Both the position numbers and the translations under genes were made by a program. Positions 44,780 through 56,320 of a DNA stretch of 64,000 nucleotides are shown here, in pieces. This stretch comes from Chionoecetes opilio (lineage: Eukaryota; Arthropoda; Malacostraca; Decapoda; Majidae). The first letter of the stretch is position 1. Every line of letters starts with the position of its first letter. The stretch lies in assembly GCA_016584305.1 (NCBI GenBank), contig JACEEZ010018069.1, positions 136,001 through 200,000 of the forward strand. The letters are read 5' to 3'. Below the pieces are notes generated by a model. It was given only the letters and a program-made list of their open reading frames with translations, made no database searches and was not told where the DNA came from.

Positions 44780-45191
44780 GTTGCCATAATAACATATAGA
44801 TGGGCAAACGAAGGAAGCAAGATATGTCAAATGTGTATGGGTAGACTAGATGAAACTGTAGATCACCTGGTATTAATGTGTCCAAGGTATGATGAGGAAA
44901 GAGAGCGGCTTATAGCAATAGTGGCACGGGAGGTAGGCGTGGATCAGTGGGATAGAGTGGCAGAGGGGAACATAGATGGGATAATGGATTTCTTTAGGTT
45001 TGAGTAGGGTACAGGACACCAATAGAAGAATCATTGAAGGGGTTAAAGTATTTCTAGAAAAGGCTTGGGTAAAAAGAGCAGAGAGTTAGGGCCTAATCCT
45101 ACAAGCCCTCAGGGAGCCAGCCGGAAAATAGGCTTTGAACTGCGACTGAAAACCGTGGTTTAGCTCCCCACCTAGAAAGAAGAAGAAGAAG
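44780..45191 (+). pseudogene. 3' end of an R1/I-like non-LTR retrotransposon with (GAA)n tail
   Basis: The open frame up to 45007 ends with the C-terminal zinc-knuckle typical of this group (CQMCMGRLDETVDHLVLMC, then PRYDEERERL). About 170 bases of 3' UTR and a GAAGAAGAA tail (45177-45190) follow. It is strongly 5'-truncated. The corresponding place in copy 2 (after 52218) lacks it, so it inserted in one copy only. Confidence 0.8.
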
Positions 45192-45241
45192 CCTCCGTTG
45201 TGGTCCACGGGTGAAAACGTCCACTGTACAAAACGCCCACG

Positions 45242-45314
45242 GGCCTGACTCCCGACCAACAACTGAAGTGAACATCAGTTCAGTTCAGTTCAGTTGTTGG
45301 TCGGGAGTCAGGCC
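45242..45314. repeat. Perfect 26-bp-stem hairpin
   Basis: GGCCTGACTCCCGACCAACA... (45242-45267) pairs exactly with 45289-45314 across a 21-base loop containing CAGTT repeats. A variant is present at about 52713-52775 in the second block, so the hairpin predates the duplication. Confidence 0.85.
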
Positions 45315-45359
45315 TTTTTCAACAGCACTCCCTGACGTGTTTCTTCTTGCTGTCTGGGT

Positions 45360-45590
45360 CTTGAATTAGTTTTCTTCTCTTATTCTATCTTATTAGTTTC
45401 TTTCTTTTTCTTCTTATTTTCTCTGGTCATCCGAAAACTGTTGATTGTTCTTTTTGCTTCTTCCACATTCCCCTCTCCGAACAAATACTCCCCCACTATA
45501 TCCTCTTCCGCCTCTAGGTAAGGTTGTTGTAGCCTCACACTTTTCTTTCTTTCATTACTGTAGACTGGGCACCATAACAGAAAATGTTTA
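45360..45590 (-). pseudogene. 3' part of a non-LTR retrotransposon, reverse strand
   Basis: Read from 45590 down, HFLLWCPVYSNERKK and YLEAEEDIVGEYLFGEG resemble the C-terminal CCHC-and-after region of R1/I-type RTs. It ends in a Lys-rich tail. The longer copy lies at 52790-55100. Confidence 0.65.
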
Positions 45591-45592
45591 AN

Positions 45593-45789
45593 AAAAAGCT
45601 TGGGGACATGGTGGTTATCGGGGTTTTGGGTGGGGGAGCACAACAAAGGGAAAAATGGCCCCTAAAAAAAAATCCATAAAGTAGGGAAATTTCCCTAGTT
45701 CATAGACTTTTTCGGGGCCATTTTTCCCCTTTATATGGGGTGCTCCCCCCCAAAAACTCCGGTTTCCACCTTGTCCCCAACTTTTTGGC
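45593..45789. mobile_element. Fold-back MITE with about 85-bp arms next to an N
   Basis: AAAAAGCTTGGGGACATGGTGG ... TGGGTGGGGGAGCAC ... AAAAATGGCCCC on the left pairs with GGGGCCATTTTTCCC ... GGTGCTCCCCCC ... CCTTGTCCCCAACTTTTT on the right, with a loop of about 25 bases. The first N-adjacent bases fall exactly at the left end. It may be a real hairpin element or an artefactual inverted join. Confidence 0.5.
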
Positions 45790-45839
45790 TAAAAGGAAGA
45801 AGAAAGAGATAGGAGGTTGAGCCTTTTTTCTAAAGATGA

Positions 45840-45965
45840 CAAAACTCTCCAGACCTAACCTAGCCCCCCCCTCGAGCCCATCGGGCTGTGCACTAACCTA
45901 ACCTAACCAAACCCTGACCAGCCCTGACCTAACCCAAACCCTACTGGCCTTATTTTTTTCTCAAG
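45840..45965. repeat. Degenerate CCTAA (TTAGG-type) repeats
   Basis: GACCTAACCTAGCC, then ACTAACCTAACCTAACC, then TGACCTAACCC. The arthropod telomere unit is TTAGG, so this is a short interstitial tract. It is too brief to mean a chromosome end. Confidence 0.45.
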
Positions 45966-46412
45966 AACCTGAAATTTAATATCGGCCATGTAGGCAAAGT
46001 AAGGATCGGCACTCATTAAAAATCTAAACAGGTGTTAAGGACAGTAAGTATAACACATAGAGCCAACATTTGGGTCGTTTTCCCGGGTGGAGCCCTTGTT
46101 CTTAAGATTTTCCCTCAACGCAATGCTAGTCATTCCACAATACCTATCAGCACCTCTTCCACATTAAATTTTGTTCATGTCCGTCAACAGTAATGGCATG
46201 CATACTTAAGTTTATCTTGCAATGTTTTGTGGGGGAATTCGGATGATGGTGAAGGTTTAAATGGTACTCTCGCCCCGTCGGCGAGAGTTCCAACATTTTC
46301 ACGTTCTCAACAAGTGTGAGAGTCTCTAAGAACCAAATTGGAGCATAATGAATCAGCGAAAGCGTTTCCGGTCTGCTTTTTGATATGGGCGATCAGCCTG
46401 GGGGGTTTGGTC
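45966..46412. other. Spacer, nothing recognised
   Basis: AT-balanced DNA without an open frame of note. It may be flank of the following TIR element. Confidence 0.35.
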
Positions 46413-48482
46413 GGTATCAAATTAGGGCGAGAAGCTAATAGTGTTTTTTGGGAAGGTATAAATGCCTAGAGTTAGAAAACATGTGATAGCATTGGCAGTG
46501 GCAGCTTTATGGGAGTTATCCCCCTTTTCCAAACTGTATATTAAAAATTATATAAATATACATACATATAATAATTTTTTTTTTCTTTTTCAGGTGTCGT
46601 ATTTCATCGGCGAGAGACGGCCCGGGGACGATCGACTGGCGACTTTGGGGACCCTTGAGGAGACCACCACTGACGGAAGACCAGCCGGCCCGCAGGTCGT
46701 GCGTTCAGAGAAAGTCGGGTTTTTGGAGTGGAGAGGTAGAGTAGCAGCCGACTACCTCTCGAAGCTATTGTTGAAGGCTGGTGATGTAGAGAGAATCCGG
46801 GACCAAAATCCGGTGTCGTGGTAGCTGTGGAACTTCAACGTAGGAGGCCGGAATGTCCTTAACATGGAAACGCCACAGGCACACCGCCAAAAAACTGTGC
46901 ATCATACACCAGGCAGTATCCGACGGAGATGAACATTTTGTCAGTCCTCAAACCCATGCCTCCTGGTTAACCTTACTTGAAGCCGCCAAAGTCAGGAACC
47001 ATGTCCCCATTCTAGACGTTTAAAAAAACGTTTCAGGACAAAGAAGTTCCAATTAATTCTATCATCGAAAATGTAGAAGCATGTTCACCATAAAAAGAGA
47101 TTTGGGAAACTCTGAAAAGTAAAGCAGGTGAATTAGTAGTGATCTATCTGGTTAGTATGACTGTCCTCCAAAAAGTCTTCCAGAACATAAAACACATGAA
47201 TAAAGGGAGTTTATGCTCCGATCTGCGTATTCTGTAGCAAGGTCAAGTTCAAAAAGCACTCCAATACACGTGAAACACTTACGCTAGTTCACAATGAGAG
47301 TAGATCAAACACTAAGAGAGAGTGCCGTCAGAAATGCAGACGGCAGAATGATAGCACAAACCCAGTAGGGGGACATTGTTGCCGCAGAGGCACACTACCA
47401 CGCTTCATGCTATAGGAATTACACTAGGAACAAAGAGGACAGCAATGAGAATGAAGAAGAGAAAGTAACAGTTTGAATTTATACTGTATCACAAGGTTGA
47501 AGGAGAAGCTTACCAAGAATTTTTCGAATACATCAAGAAGATATTATCCCCAACAAGAGGATTATACCAGTCACCTCCTTGACCAAAAAATTTGGGAAAT
47601 CATTAATGTTGTCTGGGGGAGTTAATCTTCTGAAGGATTCAACAAAGAAAAATATGCACAGAAGACTGAAATCCGAGTTGGAGGTGCAGTAGAAATATTT
47701 TCCGACGACAAGGGAAAGTTGTTTTATGGTTCCCTGCTGTGTCTCATTAAAGGATGTTGTCTTTGGGAAAATCAAAATCTAATAGGGAGCTCAAACTTTG
47801 GAAGGCAAAGTCTACAGATATCAACAAATCATAGATCAGACTTCGTCACATATCCGAAAGGCCATCAAAAAAGGACATGATTTTCACCCCGTGGCCATAT
47901 CATCCGTCCGATGTAGCTACTCATATCGCCATACCAAATGAGTTACAGCGATTTCTGGTCGGGCTCCTCACTGGAGATACAACTAGTACTACGAATAAAT
48001 CCCAAAGGACTGCTATTCTTGTCGATCATTTAGCCAGGACATGATATACGCTGTTACCGTGGGCAGTATAAACCACCAAACATTTTCCCGCTTCCTTATG
48101 CGGTAAAAGCAACTCACTGGAAACACTGAGGTCATTCGGATACTGAATAGTTTGGACATGGGGTAGTCTTTTTGACCAGCTGGAAGAGAATGATACCGCT
48201 CTGTGTCTGCAGAAGTTGGCAATGGGCTTCAACCAGAGAGCTGTTCTACCACTCTCCATCAAGCCCCATGTCTCACAAATCTTGCATGGGATAAATTATA
48301 GGCCCATAAAACGAAATTTAAAAATTTCATAATTTTTGGGTGTATTTTGGCGGCCATTTTGGAAAAAGGGAGATAACTCATATAAAGCTGCCACCCCCAA
48401 ATGCTATCACATGTTTTCTAACTCTAGGCATTTATACCTTCTCAAAAAAACACTCTTAGCATTCTCGCCCTAATTTGATACC
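46413..48482 (+). mobile_element. 2.07-kb TIR element carrying an uncharacterised protein family
   Basis: The left arm 46413-46530 (GGTATCAAATTAGGGCGAGA ... AGTTAGAAAACATGTGATAG ... CAGCTTTATGGGAGTTATC) is repeated as its reverse complement at 48361-48482, about 90 percent identical over about 120 bp. Everything between belongs to one gene remnant on the plus strand. Target duplication is not obvious at the ends I chose. TIRs around a single multi-copy gene are the hallmark of a DNA transposon. Confidence 0.7.
46594..48280 (+). pseudogene. Gene remnant, uncharacterised multi-copy invertebrate family (Cys-pair plus His/Cys signature)
   Basis: After an intron-like start (CTTTTTCAG at 46585-46593) come an N-terminal stretch to 46824, a C-x2-C module at 47224-47235 (ICVFCSKVKFKKHSNT) and the signature VAAEAHYHASCYRNYTR at 47378-47428. 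DIIPNKRIIPVTSLTKKFGK follows near 47540-47602, then KDSTKKNMHRRLKSE (~47633-47678), DDKGKLF (~47704-47723), YKPP (48066-48077) and a final SIKPH block near 48256-48271. These occur in this order in a large family of uncharacterised proteins found in many copies in cnidarian, mollusc and crustacean genomes. Reported here from memory of the family, not from a search. Frame breaks are numerous and the C-terminal half is missing. Confidence 0.6.
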
Positions 48483-49148
48483 CGGGGAGAAAATTTCGGC
48501 CGGGGCTGACCGACTAATAGCATAATTAGTAAAATTAGAAAAACAACGTCTTGTGTTAATGTTAAAAGACTCGAGAAAGTTTTTTCACCAGACGACGTTC
48601 TTATCACCATGTCATTCCATTTTAGCTCTATTAGTGTGGTCGATAGTTAAGCCCGTTTCTACTAAATGTACAATGAGGCTAATTTGTGCCATATTATCAG
48701 CGAAATCAGCAAAAACTACTACGTCGCTGCTAGGGACTATCGTCAGCCCGATAAGACATGATCATTCTTTCACCTGTTTTAAAAATTGTCCTTTGGGGTC
48801 ATTAACCTTGTATATTCTTGTTCGTGGTTTAAGGTATGTCCATGCTTCTGAATGTACATCTATGTGTTTACTTGTGTTCTGTTATCTGTAAATTTCAGTA
48901 TTTCTACGACGATACTCACTGTCTGAGAACTCTGCCCGTCCCGCCATATTTGTTGTTATCTCTGACGTCCACGGCCCCCAAGCGCAAGAAGCCGTGGGAA
49001 GCGAGCCCTGGCTCTCGCTTCTTCCAGCTTCTTCCGGCTTGACCAGCTGGGCCAATCCGAAGAAGCCGGCTTCTTAAAAGTGCCCCGCCATAACAGAAAA
49101 CGCAAGCTGCAAAAAGCCGGCTTCTTACGGCTTCTTCACCAAAATTCG
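48483..49148. other. Spacer with a Gly/Lys-codon-rich inverted patch, no gene called
   Basis: 48553-48891 is open for 112 codons without a recognised signature. 48983-49140 holds repeated AAGAAGCCGGCTTCTT and GCTTCTTCCAGCTTCTTCC blocks that can fold on themselves. Confidence 0.35.
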
Positions 49149-50019
49149 CCTCATGTTATCACACGTATGTACATAGTCTTAATACTACTACTATAAACAC
49201 TACAATTACAACATAATAATATAAAAAAAAAGTTAATGAGTTTATGCAACCTGCCCCGCTTCCCCTACGTTCTGGGCCCCGAGGAGTTAAATGCGCATTT
49301 GATAAAATTCCTTATACATTACTCTATCCATTACATATATCTATTAAATATACATTACTATATCTATTACTATACATTACATAATCTATTACTATACATG
49401 ACATGTATCTATTACTCTATACATTACAATAATATCTATTACTCTATACATTACATGTATCTATTTACTCTATACATTTACAGTATCTATACTCTAATAC
49501 ATTAAAAACTATTACTCTATTACCATTTGCAGTCACACGAGGCGGTGTTTTTGTTTTTCTTGGGACTAATAGTTACATATTTTCTTTTTTGGTTTATAAA
49601 AATAATATATTCACAATGGTGAGTATTGGGTGAGGATAGTCCCTTTCCCCTTCTTATATCCGTATTCCCTGTCCCAATTTTTAAGAACACAAGAAAATAA
49701 GGAAGCTACAAGAGGCCGTGAGATCTACAAGAGGTAGTTCCTGTTACTTAACTACCTACATCCACCTCTCTAAAGGCGGCGTCACACTAGCACTTTTTCA
49801 GTTCTAGTTAAAACGATCTCCTTTGGTTTTTTCTCGCTCTGACTAGTTAGTCCGTCTGAGTCAGTCGATCGTGATCGTCTTGATATGGAAAGTTGAAGTC
49901 GACTTTCTTAGTCAAATCAAAATCCATAGTGATTACTTTAAAGATATTCGATATAAATAAGTAATTTTTTGCAAATTATAAATTCAATACATTTGAAAGT
50001 ATTAAAAATATTCACGTGA

Positions 50020-50560
50020 CTATTGTACATGTATTCTGGGACAGTGCTGTGAAGTGTGGGGCAGGTGTATCCGGCTTCTTTCCTGTGAATACAGGAGTGA
50101 GGCAAGGGTGCGTCCTTGCCCATCATTTTTAAAACGCTTGTATGGACTGGGTATTGGACAAGGTTGTGGAGCATCCGTGGGGCAACACCAAGATCACTGA
50201 TCTTGTTTTTGCCGATGATGCATGAGATCTTGGAAATTTTTACATACCTGGTAAGCGCAGTCCATAATGACGGCGGGTCACGTCAAGAAGTCTTACGGCG
50301 GATTGGCAAAAGCCCACGGTGCAAGGAACTCGCTCAGCGGGAGTATTTGACGTTGTCGGTACCTGTGCAGGAGGACAAAAAGATCCGGATCTTCAAATCG
50401 CTTGTGATCCCCGTCTTACTTTGTGGTTGTGAGACATGGACACTAAATAGTGACTTAAAGAGACGAATCAATCCCTTTGGTTATAAGGTCTTCGCAGAAT
50501 CAGGGTATCGCTGGATGATACGTGTCAATCAGCGATTGAAACCGTGAGACTGAATCGAGG
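50020..50560 (+). pseudogene. RTE-like RT fragment, copy 2
   Basis: Carries the same VNTGVRQGCVLA block, the same FADD truncation and the same jump to a TYL-type block as copy 1. It retains IRIFKSLVIPVLLCGCETW (50387-50440) more intact. This shows the internal deletion predates the duplication. Confidence 0.75.
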
Positions 50561-50655
50561 CCTATTACCGCATTAGTCTGTCAGCGCCAACTTTGGCTTA
50601 TGGGGCATGTGGCACGCTACCTGAACCGATCCTTCTCATCGGGTTGTATCTTTTA

Positions 50656-51164
50656 AAGCCGGCCCCACATACCGGGGGCGGCCTGTCCGGCCGACGAAAA
50701 GGGGCGTGGCTAGAGGCGGCCGGTGTGTGTGTGGGGGTGATTTTCACCCGGGCGGGGCCTGCCCGCAGCGGCCGGATGAAAATCAGTCGGCGCTTGAAAA
50801 TTCCGTCCGGCGCGGCCTGCCGCCTGCGTGGTTGGTGCCTTCCGGCGCGGCCCGCCCCTCGCTCGGCCAGATAATGACTAATTGTACCAGTTATAATTGT
50901 ATTTATGATAATATAGGTATTATATATGACGTATTATATATAGTATGACGTATAATATATAAGTATTATATATGGCTGCACATGCAGCCATCACCAACAA
51001 GTCATTTTCGGACAGGGGATTCATGTCCCCAAACGGTGGTCCCGAAGTGTACTGTATATTTTCATGAGGCGGCCGGTGTGTGTATGGGTCTGGTCCGACG
51101 AACGATGCCCCGCCACTTTTTGTCGGCCGGACAGGCCGCGCCGGTGTGTGTGTGGCCGGCTTTA
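50656..51164. mobile_element. GC-rich MITE, copy 2
   Basis: AAGCCGGCCCCACATACC at the left and GTGTGTGGCCGGCTTTAA at the right. Internal blocks match 43151-43650 with small indels. Confidence 0.7.
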
Positions 51165-51167
51165 AGC

Positions 51168-52090
51168 AACGATAATTTGACTATCCGTACGATGCATGGT
51201 TGAGAATCGTACACGAAAATACGATAATTAAATCACAAATATAATGACATTATAAAGTCATACAAAAATTGTCATCCCAAAAACAAAAAAAAATAATAAT
51301 TGTTGCTGTCAACTTCCGCGAGAGAGAGAGAGAGGGTTTTGAGTTTGACTTTTGGTCCTTTGCATGACAAGGATTTGGAGCGTTGCTTGCCGCATTGGAA
51401 CGCAGATTGTGGGAGGGTATTTAGCAAGATTAACCTTACCAAAACAAAGGTAAGACACTGAGTTCTAACGGGAACCATACTTGGTGCTCTTCCAGCAGCG
51501 CAGTGTGTAAGGGAAAAGGCAGATTGTGTTACTTTCATCCCTACACATGATATGATAAGTCCATGACAACTGACACACTATCATTATAAGCGCCAGCTGA
51601 CACGGCATAAAAGAATAGAGGAGGAACAGGAATTCCTCTTTTCTTTTGAGGATGATAGCTACGTAGAATTCTCGAGTTCAGCTTCTTTTGAGTCATTATA
51701 TGTGTTACTAAATATATTTTTGTTTTATTTAATTTCATTTCTTTTGTAAAAAATAAATGTACATGTAATTTTGTGTCATGATTGGATATATTATATATTT
51801 TGGTGATAAGAGAAAATATTTGTATATGTGGAATGCTGAATTCATTGATGTATATAGTTATCTACTGACTATATTATTTTAGCTCGTAAGGCTGTACGAT
51901 AATCTATCTGAAAATACGATAATTTTGGTGGCTCGGTACGATAATGTGGGCTACAAAAGTTCACAACCCAGCAGGCCCGCAGGACAGCACTGCTCACTGC
52001 TCAGTGGCAGTCACTCGCTGGCTGACTGTCCGTGGAAGTGGCAGACCTTCATCATTATCGTAAGTAATGCCTACCATCTTTATCGTAGCC
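51168..52090. mobile_element. TACGATAAT-motif element, copy 2
   Basis: Parallels 43690-44660 but lacks the leading TACGATAATTATCGTA palindrome and begins CAACGATAATTTGAC. Otherwise about 97 percent identical by eye. Confidence 0.5.
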
Positions 52091-52254
52091 ATGGTTTTAT
52101 GTTACTTATCTTGTAGTTCATATAGTTGTGGTGTTGTGTTGTAGGTTTTGTGGATATAGGTGATACGGGAGAGGTGAAATAGGCTATGACTAGAGATTGT
52201 TGTGATTGTGGTTGTGGTGGTGGTTGCCTCGTGGTTGTAAAGTTATGATGGTAA

Positions 52255-52340
52255 GATCGTAAGGAAGCTATAAGAGGCCCGCTGGGTGACCTACACGTAA
52301 CCTACATCCATCTTTCATCCCTATCCATAAAATTTTCGGC
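52255..52340 (-). mobile_element. CR1 3'-end fragment, reverse strand
   Basis: GTAAGGAAGCTATAAGAGGC and TACCTACATCC-type blocks match the reverse of the CR1 3' end at 22580-22660. A fourth dispersed copy in this window. 52341-52670 after it has no recognised feature. Confidence 0.6.
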
Positions 52341-52789
52341 GATATTTCGGTAGTGGACATTTACCGATTGTCGAGGCCTTAACTTATTCAGTTTTGTTGT
52401 TTTAAATTAATCTGGCACTTGTTTTTGTCGTTAATACATTGTTGTTTACATGTGTAGGGGTGCACTCTTGCCTGGCTGGTCAATTTGATCCTTTGCAGTA
52501 TTTCTAGTCTTTGGGTCGAAACTGCACATATTTACTTAGGGCTATATTCAAGAATGCTCGTCAAATCCCGGCAGGTGGAGATTCCCCACAGTCGTATCTC
52601 CACCGGTGGCATCTACAAGAAATGCCCGGCGGTGGAGATTGGGCAGGCGTACCGGTTCCCGGGTTTCAGAACGTCCATGGGTGAAAACGTCCACTGTACA
52701 AAACCCCCACGGGTCTGACTCCCGCCCAACAACTGAACGACATCAGTTCAGTTCTGTTGTTGGTCGGGAGTCTGGCCTTTTTAAACGGC

Positions 52790-55100
52790 ACTCCCTGACG
52801 TGTTTCTTCTTGCTGTCTGGGTCTTTAATTGTTTTCTTCTCTTATTCTATCTTATTATTTTTTCTTTTTCTTTTTCTATTTTCTCTGGTCATCCAAAAAA
52901 ATTTTGAAAAAACTGAAAAAACTGTTCTTTTTGCTTTTCCACCTTCCCTCTCCGAACAAATACTCCCCCACTATATCCTCTCCTCCTCTATGTATGGTTG
53001 TTGTAGCCTCACATTTTTCTTTTTTTCATTACTGTAGGCTGGGCACCATAACAGAAATGTTTTAAGTCTTCCTTCCCGCCCCACATAAATCACAAGTTAT
53101 TTCTTCTCCCCAGAACCTCCTTCTGTCATTTAGTTGTAGGTTGTTTGTCCTGCACTAAACAGTAGTTCTGAAGCTGGTCATTACTGTATATTCTTTTTGG
53201 CCTCCCTTCTCTTTCTCCCTTTTCTATATATTTTCAAACTTGTTTTTGCATTCATTTCATTTACCCATTCTCTTGTGTCCAAATCTCATTTTTTTCCTTA
53301 TACTCTCCTTGTTCACACCTCACACCCTGGTTCATCATTCATGACTCCAGTCTTTTTCAGATCTTTCATTACAGCTTGCATCATTTATTTTGTCTTTTCT
53401 CAATCATCTCTCCTATCCTTTCACTAGGTCATTCCCGTCTACTAAACATACCTCAAGTACTTCCACTGTCCCTCCCTTATTCTATTCCTAACAATGGATG
53501 CTCCCACTTCCCCTAGGAGCGCCGCCCCCCCGTGTATATTTCCTGCGCCCCAAAGATTTTGACGGTAAAACCCCATTTTCAATTCTCTGTAATTTATCCA
53601 TTTCTTGCTTTGTTAAATGATCACATTAACCCATATAGTATTTATGGTAATGCCACACTTTTCCAGTACGTTTTCCCTATTAGAATTTTTTAGCAACTTT
53701 TGTAATGACAGTCAAAATTTGCCATTTTCCTTGCTTTTTAAACATTTCTTCTTTTTGTATTTGAAACAATTCTTGTCAAATTTATGGTTAATCCTAAATA
53801 TTTCATTCTATCTCTTAACATTTATATTTTCCCCAAATTTCAGGGTTATCTTTTACATTGAAATAATGTTACTTTTAATTTTTTCATTTCCAATCCCTAC
53901 TCCTTACCTATTTCCTCTAAACCCATGTACTACCTGTTCTGCCTCCTCTATACTACTGCTAGTAACATCCCGTTTGTTTTGCAAAAAAAAAGTGCTGGTA
54001 TGCTAAACAATTCGTCTTAACCTTGCCTAGCTCTTCTAATTCCTGGATAATCCTGAAGGTCACTAATTTAAACAGAGTTGTTGATCACCCTTGCCTAATT
54101 TCCCCTTGTTACATTTATCTCTACTTTTTTACCTGGTCCTAATTCTACCTTGGTCTTGTCTCCTATATTATTTTTGCAATGAATTCAATAATCTTAGGGT
54201 TAATCTTTATTGCATTAATAATTCTTATCATTTTTCCTCTCTTAATACTGTCATAAGCCTTTGCAAAGTCTATTGAAATGACTACTAGTGGTTTCTTTAG
54301 TTTATAGGACCTCTCTGCAATATCTTAATATGAATAAATTATTTCTATTCTACTGCCCCTGTGAATCCTGCCTGTGTGTCTTTCCCCAAATTTTATTTTT
54401 CCCAATATGATCCTCCAGACTATTTTTAATTACAGCCATCATCAATTTATATCCAACATTAGTTAGTGCTATTGGTCTTAATCCCTAACTTTTTGGGTTG
54501 CTAACCTTGGGTATCGATACTGTCCTTTACTCCCTCCATCCTCCCGGCACATTCCCTGTCTCTAACACTGTTTTCATACCTTTTTCTAACACTGTCATCA
54601 ATGTTCTTACTCTTTGAGAATTCCTTTTAATATTCTGGCTTATTTCATCTGTTCCCGCTCTTTTTTGTTCTTCATCTTCTTTAAACACTCATCACCTTTT
54701 CTTCATTGATCTGTTCCTCTTCCAAGTATATACATCCTCCTGTACTCTTTCTCGCCATTTCCATGGTTTTTCTTACTCCTATGCTACACGTCTCTGTGTA
54801 TTCCCTTTCCATCTCTTCCACTTTATCTACTCTTTGTAAAATTAATTGCCTGGTTCCCCTCTATGTCCTGCTTTACTTTACTGTATTCCCTTATATATTC
54901 CTCTTTCTTCTCTGCGTTCCACACTTGTGTCTATCTCATTATCATATTTCTTGTATATTTTACTCCAATATTCTTTGACTTCCTCCTCTGCCTTTCTTCT
55001 TTCCAACTCTACGCTATCCTCCCCATATAACCTTACCGTAGATAACAGTGAAGTCGCCAGTTCAACGTTTCTTTGTTATTTACAGACGTGTGGTGGCGTT
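52790..55100 (-). pseudogene. Non-LTR retrotransposon RT and C-terminal knuckle, reverse strand, decayed
   Basis: Reading downwards, RT pieces include PIALTNVGYKLMM near 54487-54440 and a VISIDFAKAYDSIKRE-like catalytic block near 54285-54235. Further C-terminal, RRFWGEEITCDLCGAG (~53125-53080) is the zinc-knuckle start. The 52850-53000 stretch matches the shorter copy at 45360-45590. Frame breaks prevent any continuous ORF. The pyrimidine-rich plus strand reflects the A-rich coding strand. Confidence 0.65.
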
Positions 55101-55337
55101 AATACTTACATTTCTACATCCATGATTTCAGGAAAGTTAGAAGGGACTATCTGGAAAGTGTCATTTTGTGTCTTCATCTGTGTCATATTAGGGCTATAAA
55201 TGAACAAATTACAAAAGTAAAACCGAGTGGCGACCTTGCTATACCTACTACAGTAAAGTCGCCAGCTAGTATTTTAACCCAACAGTTGAGTCGCCACTCT
55301 GGAGAATTCAGGGAAATTAGAGGTAAAGTTAAAAAAG

Positions 55338-55400
55338 TCTATATATTAGCTGCGGAAGATGCTTGGATATATATTAGCTGCGGAAGATGCTTGGATATAT
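55338..55400 (+). repeat. 29-bp tandem duplication
   Basis: TATATATTAGCTGCGGAAGATGCTTGG occurs twice in direct succession, then TATATAAA. It is small and probably slippage. Confidence 0.8.
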
Positions 55401-55920
55401 AAAAATTCGATAACGGAACAAGTTATCACAATCATTATTGGAAGAAAATCGACTGCAATAATAATGAGAACAGTATTTTAACGCTGATTTATATATTTTT
55501 CTGAATGGAAGGAAAACTATAATACGACCGAGAGGAAATGCCCATTCCTTTCCACTGCAGTCCAATGCCGTGAGAGAGAGAGAGGGTGGAAGTAGAGATA
55601 AGCCTTCCTTCTTCTTGCACACAGAGGTCCCCCACCAGCAAGTCCATCCGTCACGGGAAATATTTTTCCCAGAAAAGGTTTTGCACTGGTGCACGGCCCT
55701 CTACGCTTGGCTGTAGCTCCGAAACTAACCCTAGGTTTTTGAAAAATACCCTCATTGTGATTCCCACACAAAGTTATTAAGGAACATTTTAAGGCAACCT
55801 ACATATCCTAACCTAACAGTAACCTAACGTGTTTGAGGGAAAAATATTCGTGTCTCGCGTTATTGCTATAAAATAAATAAAATAATGATAATAAAAAATT
55901 TGAATTAATACAAAACAACT
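55401..55920. other. Spacer with short CCTAAC units
   Basis: No gene recognised. ATCCTAACCTAACAGTAACCTAACG at 55806-55830 is another brief telomere-like tract. Confidence 0.35.
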
Positions 55921-56164
55921 TTCTCTCTCTCTCGAATGAGATGGAAGGAGAGAGAGAGAGAGAAAGAGGAGTTAATGGAGAAGAACAATTTACTAATAGG
56001 TCACAAAAGGATGGAGGAGAGATTTGTAGGAGAATTAAGTACTTTAGGGGGAATTTAGGACGTATTATTTCTCTTATTGGGAGAAAATTGTGGTGTATAA
56101 ATGACCTACTGGATTTTCATATATGACTCCCGTGGGCAGCTCTAAATAAGATCCCAAGTGTTTA

Positions 56165-56168
56165 TAAG

Positions 56169-56223
<55 letters not shown>

Positions 56224-56320
56224 CTCTCTCTCTCTCTTCTCTTCTCCTCTCTCTCTCTCTCTCTCTCTCCTTTTCTCCCCTCTCTTCCCCTTTTCCCCCC
56301 TTTTCGTAATTCCTCCTCAT
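56165..56320. repeat. (CT)n microsatellite
   Basis: Pure CT for about 50 bases, then TTCTCT/CCCC variants. Further CT runs lie at 56484-56578 and 56670-56720, and GA/CT at 55921-55970. Confidence 0.95.

Larger units (their letters stand above)
41229..45590 (+). repeat. Composite duplicated block, copy 1
   Basis: The order is right half of the 141-bp MITE, ATTACATATATC minisatellite, CR1 3' end, RT fragment, GC-rich MITE, TACGATAAT element, hairpin, and 3' part of a reverse-strand non-LTR element. The same order recurs at 49149-53060. Copy 1 alone contains the (GAA)n-tailed RT fragment at 44780-45191. The copy is cut at the N at 45592. Confidence 0.8.
49149..53060 (+). repeat. Composite duplicated block, copy 2
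   Basis: Same succession as 41229-45590: right half of the small MITE, shortened minisatellite (49311-49520), CR1 3' end (49635-49787), RT fragment (50020-50560), GC-rich MITE (50656-51164), TACGATAAT element (51168-52090) and hairpin (~52713-52775). Offsets run from about 7920 at the left to 7465 at the right, mostly from minisatellite contraction. Confidence 0.8.

Noticed and set aside
45840..45965. Possible telomere
   Set aside because: Only a handful of CCTAA units mixed with unrelated bases, flanked by repeats on both sides. An interstitial tract is more likely.
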